A stretch of 64,000 bases of DNA from Actinomycetales bacterium (GTDB lineage Bacteria > Actinomycetota > Actinomycetes > Actinomycetales > Dermatophilaceae): NCBI GenBank assembly GCA_002748155.1, contig PDRO01000002.1:62001-126000 (forward strand), given 5' to 3'. Shown here piece by piece: positions 1 through 9,900 of this stretch. Positions within the stretch are counted from its first letter, which is position 1. Each line of letters opens with the position of its first letter. Made by a program: the position numbers and the translations under genes. The notes under the pieces are model-generated. The model ran no database searches, was not told the DNA's origin, and was given only the letters and a program-made list of their open reading frames with translations.

Positions 1-375
1 GGCCCGCACGGCCGAAGCGATGTTGTCGACTGCGTCGGGCCACAGGTCCCGCAGCTGCGCACGCCGTCGCCGGGCACGCATTCCGACCAGGACCCGTGGG
101 GCGTAGCCGGCCATGGCGGCGAAGCAGACAGCGATCGGCAGGGCACGAGTGGTGGAGTATGCCCCGAGCAGGACGGCCACGAAGCTGATCACGCTGGCCA
201 CGATGACCTGGCGCACGGTGATCGCCTCGAAGCCTGCTTGCACGAGCTCGTCGGCCATCCGGTCGGTCAGTCGAGGGCCGGAGCTCCGGGGCGCGGAAGG
301 CTCTCGTGGCCAGAACGACCAGTACATGCAGAACACACCGGCCCCGAAGAGGAGTCCGACGAACAACGGGATCAT
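1..375 (-). CDS. tadB: TadB-like membrane protein (type II secretion F-domain family), N-terminal part
   Basis: The first 125 codons lie in the window; the gene runs off the left edge. The product starts MIPLFVGLLFGAG and has a hydrophobic N-terminus, a polar stretch (LTDRMADELVQAGF), then two further hydrophobic segments and a basic region (GMRARRRRAQLRDLWPDAV). This is the layout of TadB/TadC inner-membrane platform proteins of Tad/Flp pilus systems, which work with the ATPase encoded just upstream. Its ATG overlaps the stop of the tadA-like gene in an ATGA junction, so the two are almost certainly co-translated. The family call rests on context and on the DLWPDAVDNIASAVRA segment, typical of the start of the cytoplasmic F domain. 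TadB versus TadC cannot be settled from this fragment. Confidence 0.75.
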   Translation of the reverse strand, partial: MIPLFVGLLFGAGVFCMYWSFWPREPSAPRSSGPRLTDRMADELVQAGFEAITVRQVIVASVISFVAVLLGAYSTTRALPIAVCFAAMAGYAPRVLVGMRARRRRAQLRDLWPDAVDNIASAVRA

Positions 376-1604
376 CGGGCCTCCTGAGCGAGCAGTTCGG
401 TCACCCGGTATCCGGCTCGCTCGAACCGCTCCGGATGTGGGGGGAAACCGTCGCCACGCCGCAGGACACCGCCTTGCGTGGTGAACAGGTCGGCTACTTC
501 GATGACATCGCCCTCAACCCGACCGGGCACGGCGATGATCTCACGCACTCGGCGTACTCCGTCGTAGTCCATGGCGATCTGCACGACGAGGTCGATCGAA
601 GACGCGACGGTCGGCACGACGAATCTCGGTGACACGTTCTCACCGGCCAGTAGCGGGAGCGTGCACATCTTCGTGATCGCCTCGCGGCCCGAGTTGGCGT
701 GCACCGTACACATCCCGGGCAATCCCGAGTTGAGCGCGATGAGCAGGTCGAGACTCTCGGCCTGGCGGACCTCGCCGACGATGATCCGCGAGGGCCGCAT
801 CCGCAGAGCCTCGGTCACCAACCGACGCAACGGAACCTCGCCGGTCCCTTCGAGGCTGGCCTGTCGGCACTGCATACTCGCCACATCGCGCAGCGGGATC
901 TTCAGCTCGAAGACCTCTTCGCAGGTGACCACGCGCTCGCGAGCCGGCACTGCCGCGGCCAGGCAATTGAGCAGTGTCGTCTTCCCTGCTTGGGTGCCGC
1001 CGGCGACCAGGATGTTCAAGCCGGACACGACCGCTGCTTCGAGAAACGCCGCTGCCGGGCGGGTAAGGGTTCCGAGCCGGACGAGGTCGTCGAGATGAGT
1101 GGCGCGCACGACGAACTTACGGATGTTGACGGTCCAATGGTCCCGAGTGATGTCCGGGATGACGACATGCAACCGGGAACCGTCGGCGAGCATCGCGTCG
1201 ACGAACGGGCTGGACAGGTCGACCCGCCGTCCGGAGGCTCGCAGCATCCGCTCGACCAGATCCCGGATCTCGTCCGCAGTCAGAATGGTGGTGGTCAATT
1301 CGGCCAAGCCGCCCCGGGCGACGAAGACCTTGTCGGGGGCGTTGATCCAGATCTCCTCGACCAGCGGGTCGTCGAAATAGCGTTGCAGCGGCCCCCAGCC
1401 CACGACCGCGTCGAGGATGGTCTTGACCGCATCGTCGAGGCTCGGCAGAGTCGGCATACCGGAAGACAGCGAACGCTCGTCGTAGTCGTCGACCGCAGCT
1501 CGCACCAGTTGGTTGATCTCACCCTGGTGACGGATCGGGTCCAGCCCAGATCGCCGGATGAGCTCACGCACCTCACCCTCGACGTGATGCAACGCGTCAG
1601 CCAT
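372..1604 (-). CDS. tadA: TadA/CpaF-type secretion ATPase
   Basis: Hexameric P-loop ATPase that powers Flp/Tad pilus assembly or a related type IV pilus-like secretion machine at the inner membrane. The 410-aa product has a Walker A box (GGTQAGKTTLLN), the Asp/His-box region (CEEVFELKIP), and a Walker B/VirB11-type segment (RMRPSRIIVGEVR), in the order of CpaF proteins. The reading frame stays open further upstream, but I chose the ATG with AGGAGG a few bases ahead (residues MADALHHVEG), which gives the usual N-terminal helical region; the upstream extension is basic and unlike the family. The stop overlaps the tadB start by 4 nt. Pilins are not in view, so whether this is a complete pilus operon or a reduced one is unknown. 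Confidence 0.9.
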   Translation of the reverse strand: MADALHHVEGEVRELIRRSGLDPIRHQGEINQLVRAAVDDYDERSLSSGMPTLPSLDDAVKTILDAVVGWGPLQRYFDDPLVEEIWINAPDKVFVARGGLAELTTTILTADEIRDLVERMLRASGRRVDLSSPFVDAMLADGSRLHVVIPDITRDHWTVNIRKFVVRATHLDDLVRLGTLTRPAAAFLEAAVVSGLNILVAGGTQAGKTTLLNCLAAAVPARERVVTCEEVFELKIPLRDVASMQCRQASLEGTGEVPLRRLVTEALRMRPSRIIVGEVRQAESLDLLIALNSGLPGMCTVHANSGREAITKMCTLPLLAGENVSPRFVVPTVASSIDLVVQIAMDYDGVRRVREIIAVPGRVEGDVIEVADLFTTQGGVLRRGDGFPPHPERFERAGYRVTELLAQEAR

Positions 1605-1813
1605 GCTCCTGGCACCTCCTCCCGCTGTGCGACCCATGCTAGGTATGCCGCGCCCACGCCGCGACCCGCGCCCAGCCGGTTGGGGATAACTACCGCCTTC
1701 GCAGCGACACGTGTGCTCTGGTTGGCTGCGTGGCCGTCGTGAGAGACGCACCCACGGTGCCTCGTTCACCGTCTATCCTCGGGATTCCGGTCGGATTTCG
1801 CGAGGAGGTCGTG
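1605..1813. promoter_or_regulatory. Divergent intergenic region between tadA and plsB
   Basis: About 210 bp separates the divergent starts of the tad genes and the acyltransferase operon and should hold both promoters. On the plus strand a strong Shine-Dalgarno (GAGGAGG at 1802-1808) sets the plsB start. On the minus strand AGGAGG sets the tadA start. One copy of the dispersed motif GTATGCCG lies at 1643. I could not assign -10/-35 boxes with confidence. Confidence 0.4.
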
Positions 1814-3817
1814 GTGACCCGACGTCTGCCCTGGCTCGATGGGCGGCCGCACCCCCGTGACGTGCTCCGGGAGGCGCCTTTCGCCGGCGCGTTGCAGCGG
1901 TATGCCGAGCAGTTGGGCCACTCGGTCGAAGCCGTGCGCGAGGAAGCCGAACCGGTCCTCGACGAGATGCTCGCCTCGCACCGCGAGCGCGTCGCCGGAG
2001 CCTGGAACACTTTCGGCCGGTGGATGCTTCGGGCCCACGACGTCGTCGTCGATGAAGAGCACCTCGTCGAGCTGCGCCGCTTGGACCGATCCCACAGCCT
2101 CGCCTTCGCCTTCTCCCACCGCTCCTACCTCGACGGGTTCGTGCTGCCCTTGGCGTTGGCCGCCCGGCGCTTCAGCCCGACCTACACGATCGGTGGAGCC
2201 AACCTCGACCTACCGGTCATCGGGAAGCTGGCCAGCCAGACCGGGATGATCTTCATCCGCCGCTCTACCAAGGACTCGGCCCTTTACCGGGTGGTGCTAC
2301 GGGCCTACGTCGCCTACCTGGCCCGCCATGGTGCCAACCTCGCCTGGTCCATCGAGGGCGGGCGCACCCGGACCGGCAAGCTCCGGCCCCCAACCCACGG
2401 CCTGCTCAACTACCTCGCCGACGCCGTCGACCAACACGACGAGACCGACGTGCTCATCGTGCCCGCCGCCATCGTCTACGACCAGTTACACGAAGTCAGC
2501 CGGATGACCCGTGAAGCCAAGGGCGCGACCAAGACACCCGAAGACCTCGGCTGGCTGGTGTCGATGGCCCGGCTGCAAGGACGCCGCCTGGGACGGGCCT
2601 ATCTGAGTTTCGGGACACCGATCCCGTTGCGCGAGCGGCTGGCTCAGCTCCGCAACGAGGGCATCGGCGAAGCGCACCTCGTCGAGCGACTGGCCCTCGA
2701 CGCCAGTCACCAGATCAACCGGGCCACCCCGGTGACCGTCACCGCGTTCGTGTGCCTGGCGCTGCTCGGCTCCGACCGAGCCCTGACCTTCGACCAAGTG
2801 CTGTTGACGCTGTCTCCGCTGGCCGACTACGTGGAGTCCCGAGCCTGGCCGGTCGCCGGCTCGGCAACCCTGACCGACGAGTCGTCGATCCGCCGTGCCC
2901 TGCACGAGCTGGTCGATTCGGGAGTGCTCGACTGCTACGACGCCGGGCCCGAGTCGGTGTGGCAGGTCGCCGACGAGCAACACCTCGTAGCCGCCTTCTA
3001 CCGCAACACGATCATCCACGTCCTCGTCGGCCGGGCAATCGGCGAGATCGCGCTGCTCGAGGCCGCCGACACCCTGCACCCACCTGGAGCCCCTCAAGAT
3101 CCCGCGAAAGCCACCAAGCTCGCAGTACGTGCCGCCCGGCGGCAAGCGTTGGCGCTGCGCGACCTGCTCAAGTTCGAGTTCTTCTTCCCGAGACGAGACG
3201 ACTTCCTCGCCGAGTTACGCGAAGAGCTGGCCACCCTCACCGAGCCCGGCGAAGAACCCGAGCAGACCACCGCCCGGGCCGCCGAAGCGATCGACGAGGC
3301 ACCCCTTTTGCTTTCGCATCTCGTGCTACGGCCGTTCATCGACGCCTACCACGTGCTCGCCGACCGGCTGGTCGCCGCAGACGGCGCGGATATCCACGAG
3401 AACGACCACGACGAACTGCTCGCCGACTCGATGCGGCTCGGTGAACAGTGGCTGCGCCAGCGCCAGATCGCCAGCGCCGAGTCGGTGTCGCTCGAACTGC
3501 TCCGGAACGCCCTCAAACTCGCCGAGTTCCGCGGACTCATGCGGCTCAGCGACCAGCGGCCCAGCCCGGCGACCACCGACGCCGACCACGACGACTCCGA
3601 CGACTCCGGCGACCCCCGCGGCTCCGACCACGAGCCCGAACCCCTGAGCACAAACCACGACGACACGGCGGCACGCCGCCGGGATCTGGCCGAGCGACGC
3701 GCTGCTTTCCTCGCCGAGCTCACCCTCGTCAACGAACGTTTGACGCACATCGCCCAGGTGGCGCAGCGACGCTACCTCACCGTCACCACCCCGAGGGCCG
3801 CTGATGCAGCTGAGTGA
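1814..3817 (+). CDS. plsB: Glycerol-3-phosphate 1-O-acyltransferase, PlsB type
   Basis: Catalyses the first acylation of sn-glycerol 3-phosphate in phospholipid and triacylglycerol synthesis at the membrane. The acyltransferase motifs appear in order: motif I FSHRSYLDG (HX4D), motif II GMIFIRRS, motif III SIEGGRTRTGK, and a motif IV region around VLIVPAAIVYDQLHE. The 667-aa length is at the short end for PlsB. I chose the second GTG of GTGGTG because GAGGAGG lies 5 nt ahead; a longer upstream frame exists without such support. The gene overlaps the next one by 14 nt. The order plsB-plsC-WS/DGAT matches the Mycobacterium tuberculosis cluster Rv2482c-Rv2484c. The C-terminus is rich in Asp/Ser, which is not a catalytic region. 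Confidence 0.93.
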   Translation: MTRRLPWLDGRPHPRDVLREAPFAGALQRYAEQLGHSVEAVREEAEPVLDEMLASHRERVAGAWNTFGRWMLRAHDVVVDEEHLVELRRLDRSHSLAFAFSHRSYLDGFVLPLALAARRFSPTYTIGGANLDLPVIGKLASQTGMIFIRRSTKDSALYRVVLRAYVAYLARHGANLAWSIEGGRTRTGKLRPPTHGLLNYLADAVDQHDETDVLIVPAAIVYDQLHEVSRMTREAKGATKTPEDLGWLVSMARLQGRRLGRAYLSFGTPIPLRERLAQLRNEGIGEAHLVERLALDASHQINRATPVTVTAFVCLALLGSDRALTFDQVLLTLSPLADYVESRAWPVAGSATLTDESSIRRALHELVDSGVLDCYDAGPESVWQVADEQHLVAAFYRNTIIHVLVGRAIGEIALLEAADTLHPPGAPQDPAKATKLAVRAARRQALALRDLLKFEFFFPRRDDFLAELREELATLTEPGEEPEQTTARAAEAIDEAPLLLSHLVLRPFIDAYHVLADRLVAADGADIHENDHDELLADSMRLGEQWLRQRQIASAESVSLELLRNALKLAEFRGLMRLSDQRPSPATTDADHDDSDDSGDPRGSDHEPEPLSTNHDDTAARRRDLAERRAAFLAELTLVNERLTHIAQVAQRRYLTVTTPRAADAAE

Positions 3818-5237
3818 GCAATTGCGCCGGATCGCCGAAGGTCCCCAGGGGCCCGAGATCGGTGTCTTCTTCGACCTCGACGGCACCCTGGTCTCCGGCT
3901 ACACCGCCAGCGCCTTCTTCGCCGAAGGAGTCCGCACTCGTGAAGTCGGGCTCCGCGACGCGGCCAAGACCCTCGCAGCCGCCGTCGACGGCACCAAGCT
4001 CGGTGGTTCGCCGACCAAAGCCAGCGAACTCGCGTTCGCGGCCTTGGCCGGCCGCCAAGAGGATTCCCTCGTCGACCTCGGCGAACGCCTGTTCCTCCAC
4101 GAGATCGCCCAAACCATCCGGCCCCAGGCGCGTCAGCTCGTGCGGGCCCATCGCCAAGCCGGGCACACCATCGCGATCTCGTCTGCGGCGACGGCATACC
4201 AAGTGGCGCCGGTGGCCCGCGACCTGGGCATCAAACACCTCGTCTGTACCCGCCTCGAAGTCAAGGACGGCGTGCTCACCGGTGCGATCGAAGGTCGGAT
4301 GCTCTGGGGGCCGGAAAAAGGCAAGGGTGTGCGGGCTTTCGCCCGCACCCACGGCATCGACTTGCTCCGCAGCTACGGCTACGGCAACGGAACCGAGGAT
4401 GTCGCGTTCCTCGCGACCGTGGGCTCACCGGTCGCGCTCAACCCGGAGAGCGGTCTCGAACAGGCCGCGCGACGCAACGGCTGGCCGGTGCTCGCACTCG
4501 ACGACCCACAGGACGCCGAAGCGGTCGGGGTGGTGCGCACGCTCGCTGCCCTGGGTGGTTTCAACGCCGGGGCGGTGATCGGCTCGGCGCTCGGGCTCGC
4601 CACCGGCAACCGCAGCCTCGGAGTCAATGCCGCCGTCGCATTCGGCTGCGACAGTGTGCTGCGCCTGGGCGGTATCCAAATCGACGTCACCGGCCGGGAA
4701 CTGCTCGAACCGTCACGACCGGCCATCGTCGTAGCCAACCACCAGAGTGCTCTCGACCCGGTCTTCCTCGGCGTGCTGCTGCGCCGCGACTTCACCATCG
4801 TGGCCAAGAAGGAGGCCCGCTACGACCTTCGCGGTGTGCTCGGCTCGGCGCTGCTCGACCCGGTCTTCATCGACCGGAGCAACTCCGATCAAGCCAAGGC
4901 CTCGCTGGCGGCGGTCGCCCAGCGGATCGAGGCGGGCACCTCGCTGGTCATCTTCCCCGAGGGCACCCGCTCCTCGACTCCGAGGCTATTGCCCTTCCGC
5001 AAAGGAGCCTTCCACCTGGCTGCTGAGACCGGGGCCCCGGTCCTGCCGATCGTGTTGTGCAACGTTGGAGAGGTGCTGCCCAAACACGGACACGTCATCC
5101 GGCCCGGGGTAGTGCGCATCCGTGTCCTCGAGCCTCGATCAGGCTGGACTACCGAGAACCTGGACGAGCAGATCGACGCGCTGCATGCAGACATGCAGCA
5201 GGTGCTGACCGAATGCACGGGGGTGGAGGCGACATGA
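3804..5237 (+). CDS. plsC: HAD-IB hydrolase fused to 1-acylglycerol-3-phosphate acyltransferase (PlsC)
   Basis: A two-domain protein. The N-terminal ~240 residues are an HAD-superfamily IB hydrolase (FFDLDGTLVSGYTA, later YGYGNGTEDVAFL) of the SerB-like type. The C-terminal half is a PlsC acyltransferase with ANHQSALDPVFLG (NHX4D) and FPEGTRSS, which acylates lysophosphatidic acid to phosphatidic acid. The same fusion is known in mycobacterial PlsC (Rv2483c). The HAD domain may dephosphorylate a lipid intermediate, but its substrate is not known from sequence. The ATG, preceded by GAGGG, sits inside the end of plsB, so translation is probably coupled. Its own stop overlaps the following small ORF as ATGA. 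Confidence 0.92.
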   Translation: MQLSEQLRRIAEGPQGPEIGVFFDLDGTLVSGYTASAFFAEGVRTREVGLRDAAKTLAAAVDGTKLGGSPTKASELAFAALAGRQEDSLVDLGERLFLHEIAQTIRPQARQLVRAHRQAGHTIAISSAATAYQVAPVARDLGIKHLVCTRLEVKDGVLTGAIEGRMLWGPEKGKGVRAFARTHGIDLLRSYGYGNGTEDVAFLATVGSPVALNPESGLEQAARRNGWPVLALDDPQDAEAVGVVRTLAALGGFNAGAVIGSALGLATGNRSLGVNAAVAFGCDSVLRLGGIQIDVTGRELLEPSRPAIVVANHQSALDPVFLGVLLRRDFTIVAKKEARYDLRGVLGSALLDPVFIDRSNSDQAKASLAAVAQRIEAGTSLVIFPEGTRSSTPRLLPFRKGAFHLAAETGAPVLPIVLCNVGEVLPKHGHVIRPGVVRIRVLEPRSGWTTENLDEQIDALHADMQQVLTECTGVEAT

Positions 5238-5419
5238 AGCGGCCACTGATCACGGTGCTCCCTCACGGCTCGCGGACCACGACGATGACTGCGGTCACCG
5301 CCCGCAACCCGACCGCCACCGTATTCGGCAACGGATCCGGCGATGGCCCGCAAGCCGATTCGTGCCTGGGCCTGCCGCCCGGACACCCCGGCGAGGAGTC
5401 AGACGGGACGGCATGGTGA
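5234..5419 (+). CDS. Small ORF of unknown function, coupled between plsC and the WS/DGAT gene
   Basis: I do not recognise this 61-aa product (MKRPLITVLPHG...). It is supported by signals rather than homology: GGAGG lies 4 nt ahead of the ATG, the ATG overlaps the plsC stop (ATGA), and its stop overlaps the ATG of the acyltransferase gene (TGATG). The sequence is rich in Gly, Pro, Thr and Asp, with one cysteine and no hydrophobic helix. It may be a true small protein, or a coupling ORF whose translation delivers ribosomes to the next gene. It could also be the remains of an N-terminal extension of the downstream enzyme in another frame. Confidence 0.5.
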   Translation: MKRPLITVLPHGSRTTTMTAVTARNPTATVFGNGSGDGPQADSCLGLPPGHPGEESDGTAW

Positions 5420-6849
5420 TGGCCGAATCCTCCAGCGAACAACACCGGCGCTGGCTCATGGCCGGCGAATGGAGCCGGGCCGAACACCTCGACGAGATCG
5501 AGACCACCCTGTGGCGCTCCGAGCGTCACCCCGAACAGTCCTCGACGATCGCCACCCTGCTGATCTTGGACCGTTCCCCCAACTGGAAACGCCTTGTCGC
5601 CGCCCACGAGTGGGCCGCCGACCTGGTGCCCCGGGTGCGCCAGCGGATCGTCGAACCAGCCCTGCCGACCGGACCACCGGCATGGTCGCGCGATCCACAC
5701 TTCAGGCTGAGCTACCATCTTCGGCGCCAACAGCTGGGCACCCGCAACACGATGACTGACCTCTTCGAGCTGGTCCAGACCCTGCTGCTGTCCCCCTTCG
5801 ACCGGCGCCGGCCACTGTGGGAAGCGACCCTCGTCGAAGGACTGGAAGGGCAGCGGGCGGCATACCTGCTCAAGATCCACCACGCCGTGGCCGGCGGCGC
5901 GGAGATGGCCCGGCTGCTGTCGGCCCTGCACAGCCGGACCCGTCGGCATACCCCGAACAAGCCGGTGCCCCGCGCAACCGGCCGGGCCGGGGAACGGGAC
6001 CGGGACCCGTGGCACATCACCGCCGATGGCCTCGGCGAGTTGCTCCGCGACGCCCCCGCGGTCGCGGCCACGTTGGCGGGCACCGCTGCCCGGGCCGTCG
6101 CCAACCCCCTGCGCTCGGCGGCGGCAGGCCAGCGGTATCTCGCGTCCCTGCGCCGGGTGCTCTCCCCGGGCGACGTCGGCACGCCGTCACCGCTGCTGCG
6201 TCATCGGGATGGTCGACTCTGGCTGCTGAGGTCGCTGGAGTGCCCGCTGAGCGACCTGCGCCGCGCGGCCCGCTCGGCCGGTGGTTCGGTCAACGACGCC
6301 TATCTGGCCGGGTTGCTCGGGGGCATCCGCCGCTACCACGAGCACCACGGGGTGCGCCTTGACGAGCTGCCGATCACCGTGCCGGTGTCGTTGCGGCGCG
6401 CCGAAGACCCGTTGGGCGGCAATCCGTATGCCGGTGCCGTGATCCCCGCGCCAGTTGGCACCACCGACCCGGCCGAGCGGATCGCGGCGATCCGGGGCCT
6501 GCTGTTGCAAGCAACCAACGAACCGGCCATGGACACCTTCTCCCTCATGGCGCCACTGGTGAACCGGGTGCCGTCCACCGTGGGCGCCGTCGCCGTGCGG
6601 GTTGGACCCCGCACCGACCTCGCCGCGTCGAACGTGCCGGGGGTGACCGAAACCGTCTACCTGGCCGGTGCCCGGATCGACCGGATCATCCCGTTCGGGC
6701 CGCTGCCGGGCGTGGCCATCATGGCGGTGATGACTTCCTACCAGGACACCTGCAGCATCGGGTTGACCATCGACGCGGCGGCCGTCGACGACGTCGACGT
6801 GTTGATCGGGGCCTTCCAGGAAGGGTTCGCCGAGGTCACCGCCGGCTAG
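5419..6849 (+). CDS. Wax ester synthase/diacylglycerol acyltransferase (WS/DGAT) family protein
   Basis: WS/DGAT enzymes move an acyl group from acyl-CoA to diacylglycerol or a fatty alcohol, making storage lipid at the membrane. Family marks include PLWEATLVEGLEG, the active-site region KIHHAVAGG (residues 152-160), and late segments VPVSLRRAEDPLGGN and LAASNVPGVTE (NVPG). The 476-aa length is normal. The canonical active motif is HHXXXDG; here the Asp position (159) is Gly, although both histidines are kept. The ATG chosen overlaps the stop of the small ORF; another ATG lies two codons upstream. Position in the plsB-plsC operon supports a role in triacylglycerol or glycerolipid metabolism. 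The motif change leaves the actual activity uncertain. Confidence 0.85.
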   Translation: MAESSSEQHRRWLMAGEWSRAEHLDEIETTLWRSERHPEQSSTIATLLILDRSPNWKRLVAAHEWAADLVPRVRQRIVEPALPTGPPAWSRDPHFRLSYHLRRQQLGTRNTMTDLFELVQTLLLSPFDRRRPLWEATLVEGLEGQRAAYLLKIHHAVAGGAEMARLLSALHSRTRRHTPNKPVPRATGRAGERDRDPWHITADGLGELLRDAPAVAATLAGTAARAVANPLRSAAAGQRYLASLRRVLSPGDVGTPSPLLRHRDGRLWLLRSLECPLSDLRRAARSAGGSVNDAYLAGLLGGIRRYHEHHGVRLDELPITVPVSLRRAEDPLGGNPYAGAVIPAPVGTTDPAERIAAIRGLLLQATNEPAMDTFSLMAPLVNRVPSTVGAVAVRVGPRTDLAASNVPGVTETVYLAGARIDRIIPFGPLPGVAIMAVMTSYQDTCSIGLTIDAAAVDDVDVLIGAFQEGFAEVTAG

Positions 6850-6980
6850 CACGTGCTGACGGCGCGCAGATCAGCGCCGCACGACGCTGTGGATAACCTC
6901 CGACGTCGTCGGCTCGGATCGACTAAACCTTGGCGCAGCGCCACCGACCGCCGGTGGCACCCGAGACGGAGGGACAAGCT
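6850..6980. promoter_or_regulatory. Intergenic region with a DnaA-box-like site
   Basis: This 131-bp gap follows the acyltransferase operon and precedes the FtsK-like gene on the same strand. It contains TGTGGATAA (6888-6896), the reverse complement of the DnaA box TTATCCACA. It ends with GGAGGG, which sets the GTG start of the next gene. A single DnaA box is not evidence of an origin; it could titrate DnaA or be chance. Confidence 0.35.
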
Positions 6981-9900
6981 GTGCGCCTCACCGTACAGAT
7001 CGCCGACGGGTCGCGGCGGGTCGATCTCGACGTGCAGGTGCGCGAGGGCGCGACGCTCGGCGACCTGCTCGACGTGTGGCCCGCCGGTGCCCGTGCGCTG
7101 CCCGAGAACACCCCGGACGCAGGCATGCCTGGGGAGCCCGGGGATGGGATTCAGGCTCGCGTCGACGAGATCGTGCTGCCGCGGACTGCCCTGTTGGGTC
7201 ATCCGCCGCTGCTCCAAGGCACCGTCGTGACTCTGGCGCGCACCCGGGCCGGCCAGGCTGAACCCGGGCAACCGGGTCTTGGCCACGGCTCACCCCGGGC
7301 GCTCGGGCTCCCGTCAGCCAGACGCGCTGCCTTGCTCGGGTTACAGGTCGTCGGCGGGCCGGATGTGGGCGCGCTGCACGACTTGCCGCCGGGCCGGCAC
7401 CTCATTGGCCGTGACGTGGATTGCCCGCTCCACGTGACTGACCCGGCCATGTCGCGCCGGCACGCGCTGATTCACGTCACGAGCGACTCGGTCACGGTGC
7501 GTGACCTGGGATCGACCAACGGCAGCTGGCTAGATGGGCGACCGCTGACGGCGGCGGCCGGACTGATGACCGAAGGCACGCGGCTTCGACTGGGTGAGAC
7601 CACCGTCGTGTTGGCCAAACCCGAGCTGCCCAGCGCGACAATCCGCGGCGACGGCCAGGGCTATCTCGTGGTGTCCCGGGCGCCGCGACAACCTCCGTGG
7701 CAACCGGGCCCGCCGATCACGTTCCCGGAGAAGCCGGGTGAAGATCAGCGGCGTCGTATCCCGTGGGCTGCGGTGCTGTTGCCGTTGGTCTTCAGCGGAG
7801 TCCTCGCGTTCGTCACCAAGTCGGCAACCATGCTGATGTTCGGGCTGATGTCGCCGCTCGTGCTCGTTGGCTCGTGGTGGGCCGACCGGCGGACCGGGCG
7901 CCGTACCAGCGCGGCCGACCGGGTCCGGTATGCCGCAGCCCTTACAGCCGCGCATCGCGCACTAGACGAGGCCGTGGCGGCCGAATCCAGGGCCCGGAAG
8001 ACGGCCGATCCCGGACCGGCCTGGCTCGCGGAGGTCGCCCGACACCGGCTCGCGGCGTTGTGGGATCGCACCGGCCCCGGTTCGTTGCTCGTCCGGGTGG
8101 GTGTGGGGTCCATGGCGGCCGACGTGTCGGCGCCGGGGTGGCCGCACGAGCCACTCCTTCAAGACGTGCCGGTGACCGTGGACCTGGTGGGATGCACCGG
8201 GGTGGCCGGGCCCCGTGATGCTGCGCTGGGGAGTCTGCGTGCCATTGTCGGTGGGCTGGCCGTGCGGCATTCCCCTGCGCGCGTCGCGATTCGTCTCGAT
8301 CCTGAAGCACCCCAGTCGGATTGGGGATGGCTGACGCTTCTTCCGCACTACCTGCCGGGCTGGCCGGAGTCGACGTCCGCCACCGAGACCGCCACCGCTT
8401 TGGCTGCTGCCGCCCCCGACCGGGACGTCGTCGTGATCACCGAGGATGCCGAGCGTGTGGCCCCAAGCGAGCGGGTGCATGTACTGGCGATCGCGGATCG
8501 AGTCACCGCGCTGCCACCCGACACGACGACCGTGCTCGACCTCAGTGGCAGCTCTCCGACGCTCACCAGACCGTCGGGTGGGCCGGTGAAGCAGCTCACC
8601 GTCGACACTGTCAACGCCCGGTGGGCCGGTCAGCTAGCGCAATGGCTCCGCCCGTTGCGGGATGCCGCATCCAGTGCCGCGCACGGCGGGATCCCAGAGT
8701 CCGTAGGCCTGCTCTCGTTGCTCGGATTACCTCGGACGGATCAGCACCTCGATGTGGCGTCGGCCTGGACCCAACGCCCGCGCACGACGTCCTTCCCGAT
8801 CGGGATGGGCGCGGCAGGGCCCGTGTGGCTCGATCTCGTCCGTGATGGCCCGCACGGCCTGGTCGGTGGCACCACCGGATCCGGCAAGTCCGAGCTGCTG
8901 GTGAGTGTCGTGGCCGGGCTGGCGGCCGGCAATCGGCCGGATGAGTTGTCGTTCGTGCTCGTCGACTACAAGGGTGGGGCTGCCTTTGGGGTTTGCCGGG
9001 ATCTGCCACATGTCGTCGGCCTGGTGACCGACCTCGACCCGCAACTCACCGAACGAGCGCTGATCTCGCTCGACGCCGAGCTCAAGCGCCGTGAACGGGT
9101 CTTTGCCGCGCGTGGCGTCGGTGACCTTGCGGCATACCAGCGCATCCGAGGGGTCGATGACGAGCGGGTCGGCAGGATCGTCATCGTTGTTGACGAATTC
9201 CGCAGTCTCGCCGAGGAATTGCCCGACTTCGTCGACGGTTTGGTCAGGGTGGCTTCCGTCGGCCGGTCGCTCGGTGTGCACCTGCTGGTCGCGACCCAAC
9301 GGCCCGGCGGTGTGGTCACCCCTGACATGCGGACCAATCTGGGCCTCCGGGTGGCGTTGCGGGTGCGTGACGCAGTCGACTCGCTGGACGTGCTCGAGTC
9401 GCCGGTGGCGGCAAAGATCGGCGAGCACACTCCCGGCCGAGCTTTCGTGAGCAGCTCGGCCACCGGGTTGACAGAGGTGCAGAGCCCGCTAGCCACCGGC
9501 CCGGCCACGATCGCGGAGACCCCAGCGGTCACCGTGCTGTCGATCAATGGGGTCGGTTTGCCTCGGCCGGGGCATCTGGCAGGCCGAAGCGAGCTCGACG
9601 AACTCGTCGCCGCAACCAGCCGAGCCACGGCTGAGCTCGGCATCCGGCCGCCCGACTCGCCCTGGCTGGCACCACTGCCCGCCCTGCTCACCCTCGACGC
9701 ACTACCGCCCAGCACTCCGCCTGTCGTCGGCCGGTGCGACGAGCCAGCCCTACAGCGGCAAAGAGATTGGACGTGGGATCCCTTCGGCGAAGGAAATCTC
9801 GGGATCGTCGGTGGCCCACGCAGTGGGCGCACGAGCACGCTGCAGACCATCTGCGCAGCTCTCGCTCGCGCCTACTCACCGGACGAACTGCATGTGTATG

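Noticed and set aside
699..1742. 347-codon plus-strand ORF opposite tadA
   Set aside because: It is the reverse-strand shadow of a strongly recognised gene; no domain, no Shine-Dalgarno.
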